Made by a program: the position numbers and the translations under genes
The notes under the pieces: model-generated
Databases searched by the model: none
Told to the model about the DNA's origin: nothing
Seen by the model: only the letters and a program-made list of their open reading frames with translations
Source of the DNA: Populus alba
Taxonomy: Eukaryota > Streptophyta > Magnoliopsida > Malpighiales > Salicaceae
Direction: 5' to 3'
Length of the DNA stretch: 64,000 nucleotides
Assembly (NCBI RefSeq): GCF_005239225.2
Contig: NC_133289.1
Location: 12,322,889-12,386,888 of the forward strand
In this document: piece by piece, positions 1 to 12,450 of the stretch
How the letters are laid out: every line of letters begins with the position of its first letter
How positions within the stretch are numbered: the stretch's first letter is position 1

Positions 1-1620
1 CCACCTCTACAAAAATAATGCCCCCTATCATTATCACATTAGTGGTGACAAGAAGCTCACCTGTATTGATGAGGTCGTTTTTCATATTTGTTTCAGTTCT
101 AACTCTAGACAAGTTAAGGGATGAAGTTGCCCTCCCAAACATAAACCCTATTGAAAACTCTTTTTGCCCTTTAGTTGTTAACCCTACACAAAAACAAAGT
201 CAAAGAAGAATATTTAGATGCACAAAACAAATATAAGAAGTTGTTTACTTTACAATAGGGTTTGATAAATGCTATTTGGCCATCTCATTGATCTCGTATT
301 CAGTTAAGGTCTGTGCCAACATGGCATATGTCTCTTTCCTAGTCGAGCTCATATGGGGACTGATGTTCATTTCAATAAGGGGCAATCTCTAGTAGTGGGC
401 ATAACCTTAGATCTCTATCATCTCATCTCTTGAATTGATCGTCTTATTACATCATATTATTGTTCATATATAAACAAAATTTATGGGCTATAAATATCTC
501 ATGAACCATCAAAGTTTAAGATTCACAATTTTCATTTTCAATAAAAATATATTTTTAATTTCAAGGCACTAAAAACAAACAGTTTTGTTTTTAACAATAA
601 ATACTAATTTTCTCATTTATTATAATAATTTGCTTAAAGATCATTGATTTTATTATATAGAGATCCCAAAATCCCACGAAAATAAACTGTTGTAAGGTTA
701 GAACTTTCTATCACAAGTTACAAGTTTCTTAAACAATAAAGACTTGAGTATCTTACTAAAACATGTGAACAACCCATAATCCAATCACTAAAAACCTGCC
801 TTTGAAATTTGTAGCCTCATTAAAGTTCAAATTGAGCGTGTTTTCAAAGTCTTCAAACGGGGGCGTCCTTCAATCCCTCGTGGACCATCGTTTTCCAACC
901 TAAACCATAATGCTGCAATGGAAAGCATTTTTATTATATATGTTTATAGATTCCGCCGTATCGCTGAAAAGTCTTCTCTTTGGTCACTCTACTACGTCTC
1001 CTCTCGATGCTACTATTTTGCAAGGGATTCTAGCAAAGTCTGCATTATCTTCTCAGATATATTTATTTTTCAATGTATAACTTAATAGTGATCGGTTGTT
1101 TTTAGTATTCGGAGGAAGAAGAAGAAGTAGATTTTAATAAGAGATTCATCTTGAGACAAGAGGCAAACTTAAGCATCGGTTATATGAAATATAAAAAAGC
1201 TCCTTTTCTCCGTATAAATAACAACAACTTAAGACAATTTATAACTAATTTAATAGAGATTAGTTTTTTTTGATGTATTGAAGTTAAAGATAATTTTTTT
1301 AAAAAATATATAAAAAAATATTTTAAAAATTAATTATTATTGCAATCCCAAATACCGCATTAAACAAAATAAACCATAGCAAAAAAAGATTTATACCATG
1401 TCGAATAACTGGCTTTGTATTATATATAGAAGGCAGAAGCAGATCAATAAATTCAGAGTTGAGAGAAAGAGCTTATGATTCACCACACCATCTCCTGCGA
1501 CAACCTCCCTCGGTTTCAGGCTACTTTGATAAAAATTAAAATTCCTGTCTTTCTTGTTCGTCAGTGATCATAAAATCCCAATCCCAATCATTCTTAGTCA
1601 TCCATAAATCTCTTTTTGTT
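1..1620. other. Upstream region of the O-fucosyltransferase gene
   Basis: AT-rich sequence without a convincing gene. The only open frame (18-236) has no recognisable domain and is not supported by codon or family similarity. The last ~180 bases before the ATG at 1621 become pyrimidine-richer and probably hold the promoter and 5' leader of the gene that follows; a TATA-like run lies near 1421-1430. No repeat family was recognised with confidence. Confidence 0.5.
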
Positions 1621-4600
1621 ATGGCTCACCACTCTCACCACCATAACCATAACTCAGCAAGCGATGGCGTTTCTCAAAGAGTTAACAGCCCTCGTTTCTC
1701 AGGTCCAATAACTCGCCGTGCTCAATCTTTCAAGCGCAACAACACCAGTTCTAACAACAACAATAATGCCGGCAACACCAACAGCAGCAACATTGGTAGC
1801 AACAACGTTAGTAACGGTAACAGTAACAATAGTAGTCTTAGCCCCCATCTTGAGATTGATCTCCCCATAAACTCTCCTAGATCTGAAACCATTGATGGGT
1901 TTGAAAGGGAAAGTCACAGCAGGCAGAATCTGAGCCAAAGAGTTCACGGGGGTGTGGTTAGGATTTTGACAAATAAGAAAGGTAGTATTGGATCTGTGAT
2001 TTTGGATTTCGGGTTCAAGGAAAGGAAGAAACTTGGCCACTGGATGTTCTTTTTCTTTTGCGGGCTTTGTTTGTTTCTGGGTGTTTTTAAGATTTGTTTA
2101 TATGGGTGGTTTGGATCTACCCTTGAAAGAGCTGCCTCCAATCAGGTTACTCATTTGAGCGTCCATACTTGATTTTCTAAAGTTTTGTTCTTTTTCAAGT
2201 CTTGATCTTTGCACCTTAAAGTAGAGTGTTTTCAGATTGTTGTCAGGCTGCGTGCCCTTGTGTGCATAAGAAATATTTTGCTAGAATACATGTATAGGCT
2301 ACACTTGTATGGTAGTGTTTAATTCCGAACTATTTTTAGAATGTTTGCATCTACTTGGCTAAGATATCTCTTTGTAGCTAAAAGGATATAATTGGTAGCC
2401 TGGGGTGTACATTTAGATGATTATGTGCCAGCAATTGATTCCGCAAATAAAATGGCAAACTTGAAGCTGCATTGTAGAATTTTTATAAACTAAAAATTGG
2501 AATCCTGATGTGTTATAAAAATGTGTGTGATACCTGTCTTCTAAAATCTGAAATTCGTCTCTAGTTCTACAGACTTAATTCTCCTGCTGTCAGATGAGTG
2601 TCTGTTAGGTTTAGGTCTTCCTGAAAACTGAAGGCCAATATGCTGAATGGCTATGGCTGTACAGTTGTCCAGGCTTTCCATTTGCAGCCTCTATTAACTA
2701 ATAGGAAAGGTAACTCACTGAACAGTGTTTTTTTTATTTGATTACTTTTTGATGTCTTGTTTAGATTGTTTCTTGTTACCTAACTTTTCTATTGGTATTT
2801 CATGATATGTTTGAGTATCCACATGTGTTAGTTCTCCTGCACTTCCTTCTGCTCATATTAAGTATTGGCCATCTTTTATCTCATCTAAAGTATTCTGCAT
2901 TTACAATCAGGATGTATTCGGTTCCATCACCCGACAGGAACAAGACTTTTACAGATACACGGGATCAGAAAATGATCCAAAAAGAATGATAATAGAAGTA
3001 GGCTCGGACGTGGTTGATAGACTGAATAAGAAGGCTGAAGTAAGTCTTGAATTCATCCTGAGCACTTTAGTTCTTGATATCGCACAATTTGATTTCTCCC
3101 TAAATTAGGGAGCGGGAAGTATTAGTAAAACCTAAATCTGGTTTTATGTGTTTCTGAAATCTGCTTTTCATTCAGTTCTCAGGTATCTGGTCCAAGCCCA
3201 ACAGTGAAAATTTCACCCAATGCATTGACCAGCCCGGAAATCACAAAAGTATGAAAAAGAAACAATTAATTACTTCACAGTCTCCCTTCTTTACCTTATG
3301 TGTGTACGTGTTTCACTCATGATGCCTTTGTGGGATTTTTTTCTTCTCAAATTCATTTTCTCTTGGCTTGGCAGAGCTTGGTGCAAGGACAAATGGTTAT
3401 ATTCTCATAAATGCTAATGGTGGCTTAAATCAGATGAGATTTGGGGTCTGGCTTTTGTATTTTTGTTATTTCTTCTAGCTAAGTTTGATTGACATGAGCT
3501 TTGGGCTGATGCATAAAAAATTCTAGTGTGCAGATTTGTGATATGGTAGCTGTAGCTAAAATTATGAAGGCAACGCTTGTCCTTCCCTCCCTTGATCACA
3601 CCTCCTACTGGGCTGATGATAGGTTTGTTCTCTAATCATGCAATTCACTTGGACTGATAACATATGATATGAATAATTATTTTCTTCATCCAATTTAGTT
3701 GTGGAATATACCACGAATTGTGCTAAATACAGAATTGGTAACTGATACATTTACCAGAGTATATTCTGCTAGTAGGGGAGCTTGTCTTCGACTGATGCAT
3801 GTAAGCACATTGAATTTGAAGAGTAGGACCAGAGCTTGTAAGAGTGCTGTTTAATCATGTTTCTTTCTTTTCTTATTGGAGTATTTTGGGCTTGTAATGA
3901 GAGCAAGTTACTAATGCCATGTGATTTTCCATGGAAGAAACCTTATCGCCCTAGCTAAGAAGGTTTTCTCTGATGTTCTAGACATTGGATACAATTGATA
4001 TTGTTTAAATTGCATAGAGGCTCCCTACTGTTTTTGGATGATCCATGAGCTAACTAATTTCCTCAACTGTTTCAGTGGATTTAAGGATTTGTTCGATTGG
4101 CAACATTTCATTGACACGCTGAAGGATGATGTCCATATTGTGGAGAAGCTGCCACCTGCCTATGATGGAATTGAGCCATTCAACAAAACACTGATATCTT
4201 GGTCCAAGGTGATAATATTATTAATCAACTCATTATTTTTGCTGAGAAATACTATTGGTCTGTGGGAATGGACTCAAATGTTGTTGTTGCCTTCTCCTAG
4301 GGTGTGTTTGGCTGGGCAGTTCAGCCTATTTTTTGTCAAAATTTGAATTTGTTTTTGCTTAATTTTTTTTTTAATGTTTTCGGGTTGTTTTGATGTGTTG
4401 GTGTAAAAAATAATTTTTTTAAAATAAAAAACATTATTTTTGATGCATTTCCGAGCGAAAAACACTTTGAAAAGCAACTGCTACCACACTCGCAACACCC
4501 TCTATAACTGATAACAATTGATTTGAAATCTTCTCTCAGGTTCATTATTACAAAACCGAGGTCCTGCCATTGTTGAAGCAGCACAAAGTAATCTATTTTA

Positions 4601-6239
4601 CTCACACCGATTCTCGTCTTGCCAACAATGGTCTCTCAGATTCCATACAAAAGTTGAGATGCCGTGCTAATTATAGGGCACTGAAATATTCTAAACCAAT
4701 AGAAGAACTTGGAAACACCTTGGTCAGCAGAATGAGAGAAAATGGAAGCCCCTATCTTGCTCTCCATCTGAGGTAAGTTCTGACTGTTGAATCTCTTGTT
4801 CTAAACTGAGACTAGAATTGTTTAATTATTCTTGTTTTGTTTATCCCATGCCATTTTAATTGCCAGAATTCTGTCTATAAATTGGGAAGGTAATTGTTAC
4901 TATAATACTCTTGTTGGAAAAGTCAATGACATTAATAATAAAGCACAAGGGCTGATCGATGTAATTTGTTTCTGCACAATCATTTTCAAGCCTAACAGAT
5001 TAAACATTGAAAATGATCTGCCAGAACTTCTCCTAACCTTTCCTTTTGTGTGCTATTTTATGGTTTATTAAAATTTATGTAAAGACTCCAACTTGGAAAT
5101 GGAAATGTATAAAGCTTCGAATCCTTGAATAGACATCCCTACACTAACCAAAAAGAAGCTAGCTATCCCCCTGTCGGGGATAAAAGACAGGATGGAAGGT
5201 TCCCCAGGAGAGCGATATGGAATAGGGAACCCCAACCTTTTTCCTTTCTAAGAAAATCGGAAAAGAAAACAATATGCTATGCACCAGTGCTTAAGCTTGA
5301 TGCAATTACCTGGACCTACTGACTTGCCAATCATATTTCTTGGGACGTTAATTATGCTGTCATAAAAAAATGTTTGTTCAAGTCCTTCTACTTGCATCTT
5401 CTACCTATAATCAAATAATAATTCTCTCTTTTTAGTGTAGGTATGAAAAGGATATGCTTGCATTTACAGGATGCAGCCATAATTTGACAGCAGCAGAAGA
5501 TGAAGAGCTACACAGGATGCGATATGAAGTCAGCCACTGGAAAGAGAAAGAAATAAATGGGACAGAAAGAAGGTTGCTTGGCAATTGCCCATTGACCCCT
5601 AGGGAGACTTCCCTTTTGCTCAAAGGATTGGGTTTTCCATCCAGCTCTAGGATTTACTTGGTAGCTGGTGAAGCTTATGGGAGTGGAAGCATGCAATACC
5701 TTTTAGATCACTTCCCAAACATCTTCTCACACTCCACTCTCTCCACAGAAGAGGAGCTGAATCCCTTCAAGGATCATCAGAACATGTTGGCTGGTCTAGA
5801 CTATCTTGTTGCACTTCAAAGTGATGTGTTTGTCTACACTTATGATGGGAATATGGCGAAGGCAGTTCAAGGTCATAGGCGATTTGAGGAGTTTAAGAAA
5901 ACAATCAGTCCAGACAAGTAATGTTCAAACCTGATCACTTCCAACTAAATCTAGCATCTCTGATTTGTGTAGTTTTTAGTTAGTTTTTCATCGATTGCAT
6001 TCATAGCATCTAATTACTGGGAATGCTGTTGATGCAGGATGAATTTTGTGAAGCTTGTAGATGAGTTGGATGAAGGAAAAATATCTTGGAAGAAATTCAG
6101 TTCCAAAGTGCAAAAGCTTCACAAAGATCGAATTGGAGTTCCATATGCAAGGGAGCCTGGAGAGTTTCCAAAGCTGGAAGAAAGTTTCTTTGCAAATCCC
6201 CTTCCTGGATGTATTTGTGACACAGCACAAGAAAAATAG
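1621..6239 (+). CDS. O-fucosyltransferase family protein (plant DUF246/GT106-like), 9 exons
   Basis: Coding exons: 1621-2145, 2911-3039, 3176-3248, 3375-3445, 3534-3622, 4076-4208, 4540-4772, 5441-5917, 6038-6239; all introns are GT-AG and the frame closes to 643 aa. The start is the ATG at 1621 ([11 protein letters not shown]); an upstream GTG at 1564 is in frame but is not a plausible plant start. Seen: a His-rich then Asn/Ser-rich N-terminus, one hydrophobic segment at about residues 138-164 (type II anchor), then a lumenal domain with NGGLNQMR (257-264), HLRYEKDM (416-423), and the C-terminal [13 protein letters not shown] motif. These are hallmarks of plant proteins annotated as GDP-fucose O-fucosyltransferases, which act in the Golgi; the acceptor of this member cannot be told from sequence. 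Intron 6 carries a MITE-like element (4301-4500). Confidence 0.93.
4301..4500 (+). repeat. MITE-like element in O-FucT intron 6
   Basis: Begins GGTGTGTTTGG, carries the core TTTTGATGTGTTGGTG near 4390, and ends TTTGAAAAGCAACTGCTACC followed by ACACTC. The ends are imperfect inverted repeats of each other. The same core and end recur in many copies across the window. Orientation is given relative to the AAAGCAACCGC end. Confidence 0.65.
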
Positions 6240-7486
6240 CCTCTGAACAGACATATTTTCTTATATTAATGTTGTGATGCGATCCCAATGGCTTGCAAAA
6301 AAGTGTGCTGCCATTATACTTGACATATTATCTTGATAGCAACCACCTTCATCCTCCAAATTGAGGGACGGCTCAGTTAGTCAGCTGGAAAGTGCCCTTG
6401 CTCGTACAAAGTATAATCCACGTGCAGGACGGAGCCAATGCAATGAGGTCCTAATTGTTGTATCTTGAATATACCAGTTACTGCAGATAGGTTTTCGATA
6501 ATCTTCTACTTTTCTCAAAGAGACAACAAAATTGTAGACACTTGTAACCATTCTTTTTTATACAGAAATGTGCATGGTGGTTTGGATATGATTTAGTTAG
6601 GGTGGTTTTTTCGTATATTGTCAATGGATTTGTTTTTGGACTAGATAGACAAGGTGAAATCCAAGAAGTTCGAATATGAAACCGATCATGGTTGGGATGC
6701 TGTTGGTTTATGAATCTTGTTTGTTTGTTTGTTTTTTGTTTTCCTAGTTAGTTTAAAATTCTTTTCCTATTATAAATAGGTGTGTTTAAGTTCTCATTTG
6801 GTTTAAGTGTTTCTTTTTTAAGAATGTTGGTTTAAGGTTTTATTTAAATAGCCTGAAGAAATTATTATTATTGATTTCACAATTTATCTAAAACTTAAAA
6901 GTTTAGAGATTTTCTTTTATAGTTTAAGATGGTAACTCTAAGGTTTGAGAAACTATAATTTTATATTTTTTGCATGTCTTGTTAATTGATATCAAAGTAA
7001 GTTTACATGTCTCCTGGATGTACACAATCACAATGCATGAGTGGAGGTCATAGGGTTAAAGAAGACTATGATCGATGGGATCATGTCTGGAAGATGCTGT
7101 TTATTTTTTAATTTATATTATTTTTCTAGTTAATTTAGAACTCCTTTTCAAAATAGATCTAAGAGTTTCTCTAAGAAGATCAGTTTAACTTCTTATATAA
7201 ACAACTTCTGGGAATCCCTAGTTGTGATGAAAGAAAAAGGAATGTGGTCTTCTGTAAGATTATCGAAACTGCAACAAAATCTCTTGAATTATGCGTTCAA
7301 TACATTATTTATCCTTTGATTCACAAGAATTAACCAACAGAACAGCAAAAGAGTGAGAGAAAGGACGCTTACACGAAGCATTTAATTCCACAAAAAATCT
7401 AATGGGTTGACAGAATCTCACAAAGAAAACTTTGTATCCAAAACAGTCAAACTAGAGACAAAAATTGATAAGAGATCCACAAGGCA
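6240..7486. other. Intergenic: 3' flanks of two convergent genes
   Basis: The O-FucT and MOB1 genes converge here. The sequence holds the 3' untranslated regions of both and AT-rich DNA. A GTTT-rich run lies at about 6717-6735. No gene or clear element was seen. Confidence 0.55.
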
Positions 7487-9989
7487 CTATAGCTTCAGAA
7501 TAGATTCAACAAGGTCGTATAGAGGTGCAAGCTCCCCTTTGTCTATCAAGCGAAATTCCTGCATCATGACACAGTCCACAACATTAATGCCTCCACTACA
7601 AAGCATGGTAAGGATTCGTTTATTGGAAATGATTTAAGCAAAAAAGGAATCAGAGATCCTTGTGATTTCTGATGGTAAATCATTAGGCATGCATAATACA
7701 CACAAAAAGAATCCAGCATGCAAGTGAAATGACATATCTTTTTATTTATTTTTATTAACGTTGGTATTCGAGTCAGCTTACGCGCACCTCGACTAATCTC
7801 ACAAGTCCTGAAGTTAATGATCATATAAGTCTCTAGTAGCCCTGAGGTTTATGAGACCTGAACTGGTGACCTCTAGGAACAAACCTAGAATTTGACCAGT
7901 TAAGCTATACCCTTTAGGGTTGAAATGACATAATCTTGGAAGAAAGGAAGAAAGAAAGAAAGAAAGAAGCTCACCCATGTAAAGAGAACAAAATGCTTGA
8001 AGCAAGTATTTAGATGAGCTTCTTCCTTCAAGCTCACAATCTTCTGAAAATGTGAGTGATAGATGTGGGCGTATACACGGAATAATCGCTTAAAGATTGT
8101 CTTGACAACATCTTGGAAATTTGGAGGAAATGGAGCCCCTGCAAGCACATCAGAGTCAAATACAAAGATTCCCTTGCAGCATAAAATAGTTAGATGAAAA
8201 CAACCACTGTTTCAATCAAAAAGCACGCGTTTTCTTATCAAGAGATTCCACTAACCCAGCTTTTGAGGGAAAATCAACTCATCATCAAGCTGAGCCTCAA
8301 TCCAGTCCATTAGATATTCGACATATTTTGGAGCAGACACCTCAATTGGCTTCTTAATGGTAACTCCATCAGCCCATCTATACTCGTATCTAAGAGCAAA
8401 AATATAGGTGATTACTTACTTCATAAGAACATGGAAAAAGAACAAAAAACTAAACCACAAAACTGCAATTTTCGCTATGAAGAATCTCTGGCCATTCAAA
8501 TCAGAAGGCAGAGTAAAACTTTTAGCATGTATTCCCAACTGGGAATTTTCAGCAACATATTTTGGAGGAGGATTCAACTAGTCAATCCTCAACAAGTTAA
8601 TAAATGTAGAGATCTGATCTCTTAACATCTTTCCAAATGTTATCCTCGTAGCTTGAGAAAACTTTAGCACAGACATGACGCCTCTGGCACAATAGACATA
8701 AGGATCATTTGAGCAAAAAAGAAAAAGCAAAACCAAACGCAATCTCCACTCCTCCCCAAAGCATGCACACAAGTGCAGTGACAGACACATTCATGCATGC
8801 ACATATATACTCTCCTTGCCAAACCATAAAGATGGAAACAGAGGTAGAAATGTACAAAGATTACAGCAATTTAGCAAATCATTTGCATTAACTATCTACA
8901 ACAAAAACTACAGACAGAACTTGATTTAGGGATTGAGAATGATACTTTGGTCCTGCTGTCATTGTTGGACAGTTGGCTGCCGTGCAGAATTCAGTAAGAG
9001 TGCCATACAAAATATTCACTTGATTGAAGAAATCCACGGCTGTAGAAAAAGAATATAAATGAAAAGATCAAATAAAACTGCGGAAGCTCAAAAAATCAGT
9101 TTCCTTTACAACAAACCACAGAGATTTACTTCCCAACTCCTATAAAATCATTTACATTCTGAAGTACAAAATGTAGAAATAAAAGGAGTAGTGAACTATG
9201 GCACGTATTAAGAGAGTTACAATCAGTTGAAAGCAATTAATTTTCAATTTCAAAGCCATCGTGTTCCTACATGAATCTTTCAGAAATTTGAACCAAGTAT
9301 CGAAATCTCCAGAGAAGAGACACCCAAAAAAGATAAATATTTAACTATATGAATTTGTCTAGAAATATAGTTTCACAGAATAAAATAAAACCTACAATTT
9401 GCGGAGTGTCTTACTATTCACAGCGAGCCACTCGTTGATATCTTCTCCAGGAGGCAATCGCACAGCTTCCCTAAGGTTCCCACTACCCAGAGTAGCATCA
9501 ATATGCTTTTGCAGTTGAGCACCCTGCAATTCGAATAACAGTTACATCCATCCATTCCTTTAACTATACGCAGAATAACATGAAGAGAGAACGAGAGAGG
9601 CCACTAACCTTACTTCCTGAAGGAGCATTCTTCTTGGGCCGGAATGTCTTCTGGTTTCTTCAGTTAACGCAAGCCAATTCCAACAAAAAAGAAAAGAAAG
9701 AAAGATCAAATCCCAAATTTAACAATAAAACATATATAAAAACGAAAAGATGATTAGCAATTCCTAAAGTATCTAGTTTCAACAATGGTGACAGAAAAGA
9801 ACCATTCATTTCATTGATCATCAATTCATCACTAGCCATTACACATAGCATGAGAACATTTAAAGATAATCGTAATAATAAGAGAGATTGGAAATGGGAA
9901 TGAGAGATAAACACTAATGGATTAAGAATCAAGTGCCCCACAAGAGGAAAAGGAAAGAAATACCTGCTGCCAAGACCAAAAAGACTCAT
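7487..9989 (-). CDS. MOB1: MOB kinase activator-like protein (MOB1 type), 7 exons
   Basis: Coding exons, in transcript order: 9964-9989, 9609-9657, 9415-9523, 8946-9039, 8256-8389, 7975-8138, 7487-7558. They join in frame to 215 aa, the normal length for MOB1. The protein starts [18 protein letters not shown] and ends LVESILKL. The zinc-site residues of the Mob1/phocein fold are visible: Cys in [15 protein letters not shown], and His in AHIYHSHF followed by [12 protein letters not shown]1 proteins bind and activate NDR/LATS-type kinases; in plants they are linked to cell proliferation, cytokinesis and growth. The first coding exon is only 26 bases long. The last intron (7559-7974) contains a SINE. 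Identification is very firm because the family is strongly conserved. Confidence 0.96.
7725..7932 (-). mobile_element. tRNA-derived SINE with 12-bp target-site duplication
   Basis: A body of about 184 bp (7737-7920) is flanked by perfect direct repeats TGAAATGACATA at 7725-7736 and 7921-7932. Read on the minus strand it begins ACCCTAAAGGGTATAGC, has a box A-like TAGCTTAACTGG, then a box B-like AGTTCAGGTCT, and ends in an A-rich tail corresponding to TTTTTATTTATTTTTATTA on the plus strand (7739-7757). These are the parts of an RNA polymerase III-type SINE. It lies in the last MOB1 intron in the same orientation as the gene. Confidence 0.8.
7941..7969. repeat. (GAAA)n microsatellite
   Basis: A run of GGAAG/GAAA units lies a few bases from the exon 6 donor site of the MOB1 gene, so on the transcript it is a pyrimidine-rich tract just inside the last intron. 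Confidence 0.8.
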
Positions 9990-11150
9990 AGTATGAATTA
10001 TTACAAGTACAGAAACAAAGACAGAGACATATATACATGTTTAATAACGACTGACTGGCAAGTACATGGAATGAGTAATCTCTCACCGTCTTTGTTTCTA
10101 CTCTTTTATTTTTCATTTGCCAACCCGCTTATCTGGCTGATCTACAAAAGGAAAAAGAATTTCCATAGGATTGATCACCGCTCTTGATTTAGGATAATCC
10201 AACGATATTTAAGGTGGTTTGATTTTCAATGAAATCGGAAAGAATAATAAAGAGTTCTTTAATGAAAGTTGAAGGAATAAAAAAAAAAAAATCTTTGGTC
10301 TAGAAATATAAAAGAGAAGAGAAATAGAAGGGTGGGACCAGAAAATGACAAGCATCTAGCTGTCTAGATTCTGTCATTTTGGATTGGGTCAAGCTTTGCT
10401 GTTGCTAGCGTTTCAGGATTAAAGACGTCTGTATATATCTGTAGTTGTAATGGATTTTATTTATTTATTATTATTATTATTATCAAATGGAGAAGACTGA
10501 TTCAGGTTGGCGAATCCATTCGTTGAATGATAGTTGTCTTTTGACAGCACAATGGTTTTCTTAACTGCATGGATGCCAGCTTCTCTCTCTGTTCCCAGCC
10601 ACCTTGCTCATCTATGGAAATAAATGAAATAAAATTATTAATAAAAAAATTAAGATATAAATATAAATTAAGATGTTCAATGAGACATTTATTATATTAT
10701 ATTTAGTGATGTTATTTATTTAAATCAATAAAAAATAATAAAAATAGAAACGTAAATAAAACTAATTGAATAAACTCGAACCTAAAAAAATATTATGCGA
10801 GACTAAACATTTAAGAAATATTATTTAAAAATAAATATTTTTATTTTAAAAAATAAATTCATTTGTATAAATAAAAAAATATAGATGAATTAGAATAATA
10901 TTTTTAAAAATCAAACATAAATAAAACAAAATTTAAAAAAACTTCTATCCAAAAAAAGCATACATAACCCGTGATTTATGTAATGAAACTGATATAAACT
11001 TGTAGAAAAAATAAGAAGATATTCACAAAATCAATATTAAAAAATAAACTAATACAAAACGTCAAGATTGTAAAATAAAATGAGCAAAAAAGAATAAGAT
11101 GTTGAATAATATTAAGTACTTTTCAAACTCGTGATCCGAGTCATTAGACT
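9990..11150. other. MOB1 5' flank and AT-rich intergenic DNA
   Basis: The 5' leader and promoter of the MOB1 gene should lie in the first several hundred bases. It contains an A-run at about 10281-10291 and a TTA microsatellite near 10460-10482. From about 10620 onward the sequence is AT-rich, has no long open frame and no recognised element. Confidence 0.45.
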
Positions 11151-11780
11151 CACAAATAAAAAAAATAAAAAGTTGAATCCCTAACAAATCAAATATAAAA
11201 AGATGAAATCAGGAAAAAAATTGAATTATAAAAAAGGATCTAAGAAAACATATTAATTAAAAGAATGAGGGTGAAAATTTAAAAAAAAAAATAGAGGGCA
11301 AACAAAATTTTTGATTGGAGGGTTAAATTGAATTGAAAAATATCTTTAAAAAAAATAATAAAAAAAAACAAATCAAAAGGATGAGGGTAAAATTAGAAAA
11401 AAAAAATAGCTTTTAAAAGAAAAAAAAAAACAAATCAAAAGGATGAGGGTAAGATTAGAAAAAATAAAACAACATAAATTTTGATTGAATGGTGAAATTA
11501 AAAGCTAATAAAACTTAACAAAAAGGCCAAAGGAAATAAATTAAAAATCAAAAGAATAAGGACCGAAATGAAAAAAATAAAAAATTATAATTGAAGGACT
11601 AAATTGAAAAAAAACTTTTTGTAAAAGGAATAAAAACAAAATAAAAAATCAAAAGAACGATGACTGAAATTGAAAAAGCAAAAACAGAGAACTTTGATTG
11701 AAGTCTGAAATTGAAAGCTAATAAAACCTTTAAAAAAGGCCAATGCAAATAAATTTTTATAGTTTGCTGCAAATCTTGAT
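11150..11780 (+). repeat. Degenerate A-rich repeats (AATCAAAAGGATGAGGGT type)
   Basis: Short variants of AAATCAAAAGGATGAGGGTA, followed by an A-run and phrases such as TTGATTGAAGG and AAATTGAAAAA, recur roughly every 60-100 bases (for example near 11371, 11432 and 11544). The copies are diverged and purine-rich. They look like remains of a tandemly repeated non-coding part of a transposable element. Similar phrases return at 14480-15000 and, inverted, at 16000-16200. Confidence 0.5.
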
Positions 11781-12392
11781 TAAAAAAAACATAGAGTTTG
11801 GTCACTTGTTTTATATTTAAGAAAAATCTTGATTCTTAAAGGTTTCTTGGAGATAAATCTTAATTTGAGATATTTTAGATTTTAAAAAAAAAAAAAACAG
11901 GTAGTTTTTGCATCAATATCTTTTTTAAGTTTCAGCCATTATATATAAAAAAAATTGAAGGTTCTATTGTTATTTTGAATTGTTTAAATCTTATTTCATC
12001 AGTTTCTTAATTTTCATAATCTTTTTTTTTTCATGTCTTCATATCATTTATCTCTTAGAAGAATTTCATATTGATACTCGTGTTTTTGTATTTGTAATTT
12101 TATATTGATAGTTTTCAGTCTATATTGCTTCTTGAATTTTTGCGTTATTTGATTTTGTTGATAAGATATTAATCTTTAATTTTTTTATGAACTAGTTTCT
12201 TAAATAACTGAAATCTTAAGAATTGAGTGGAGAAAGACAAAGGTGAATATATTAAAGTGACTGAAATCTTAAGAATTGAGAGGTGAAAGATGAATGTGAG
12301 TATATTAAAGTGAATAGTCAAAAATTTATGTGAAACATGAGATGAGTGAAATAAATTAAATGTAAGTATGTGAGGGGGGGGGGTGTGTGAAT

Positions 12393-12398
<6 letters not shown>

Positions 12399-12445
<47 letters not shown>

Positions 12446-12450
12446 CACAC
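12399..12450. repeat. Compound (AT)n-(AC)n microsatellite
   Basis: About 37 bases of alternating A and T are followed by an AC run, preceded by a G-run and TGTGTGA. The symmetric make-up gives a potential to form hairpins or cruciforms. The open frame across it is an artefact of the repeat. Confidence 0.9.
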
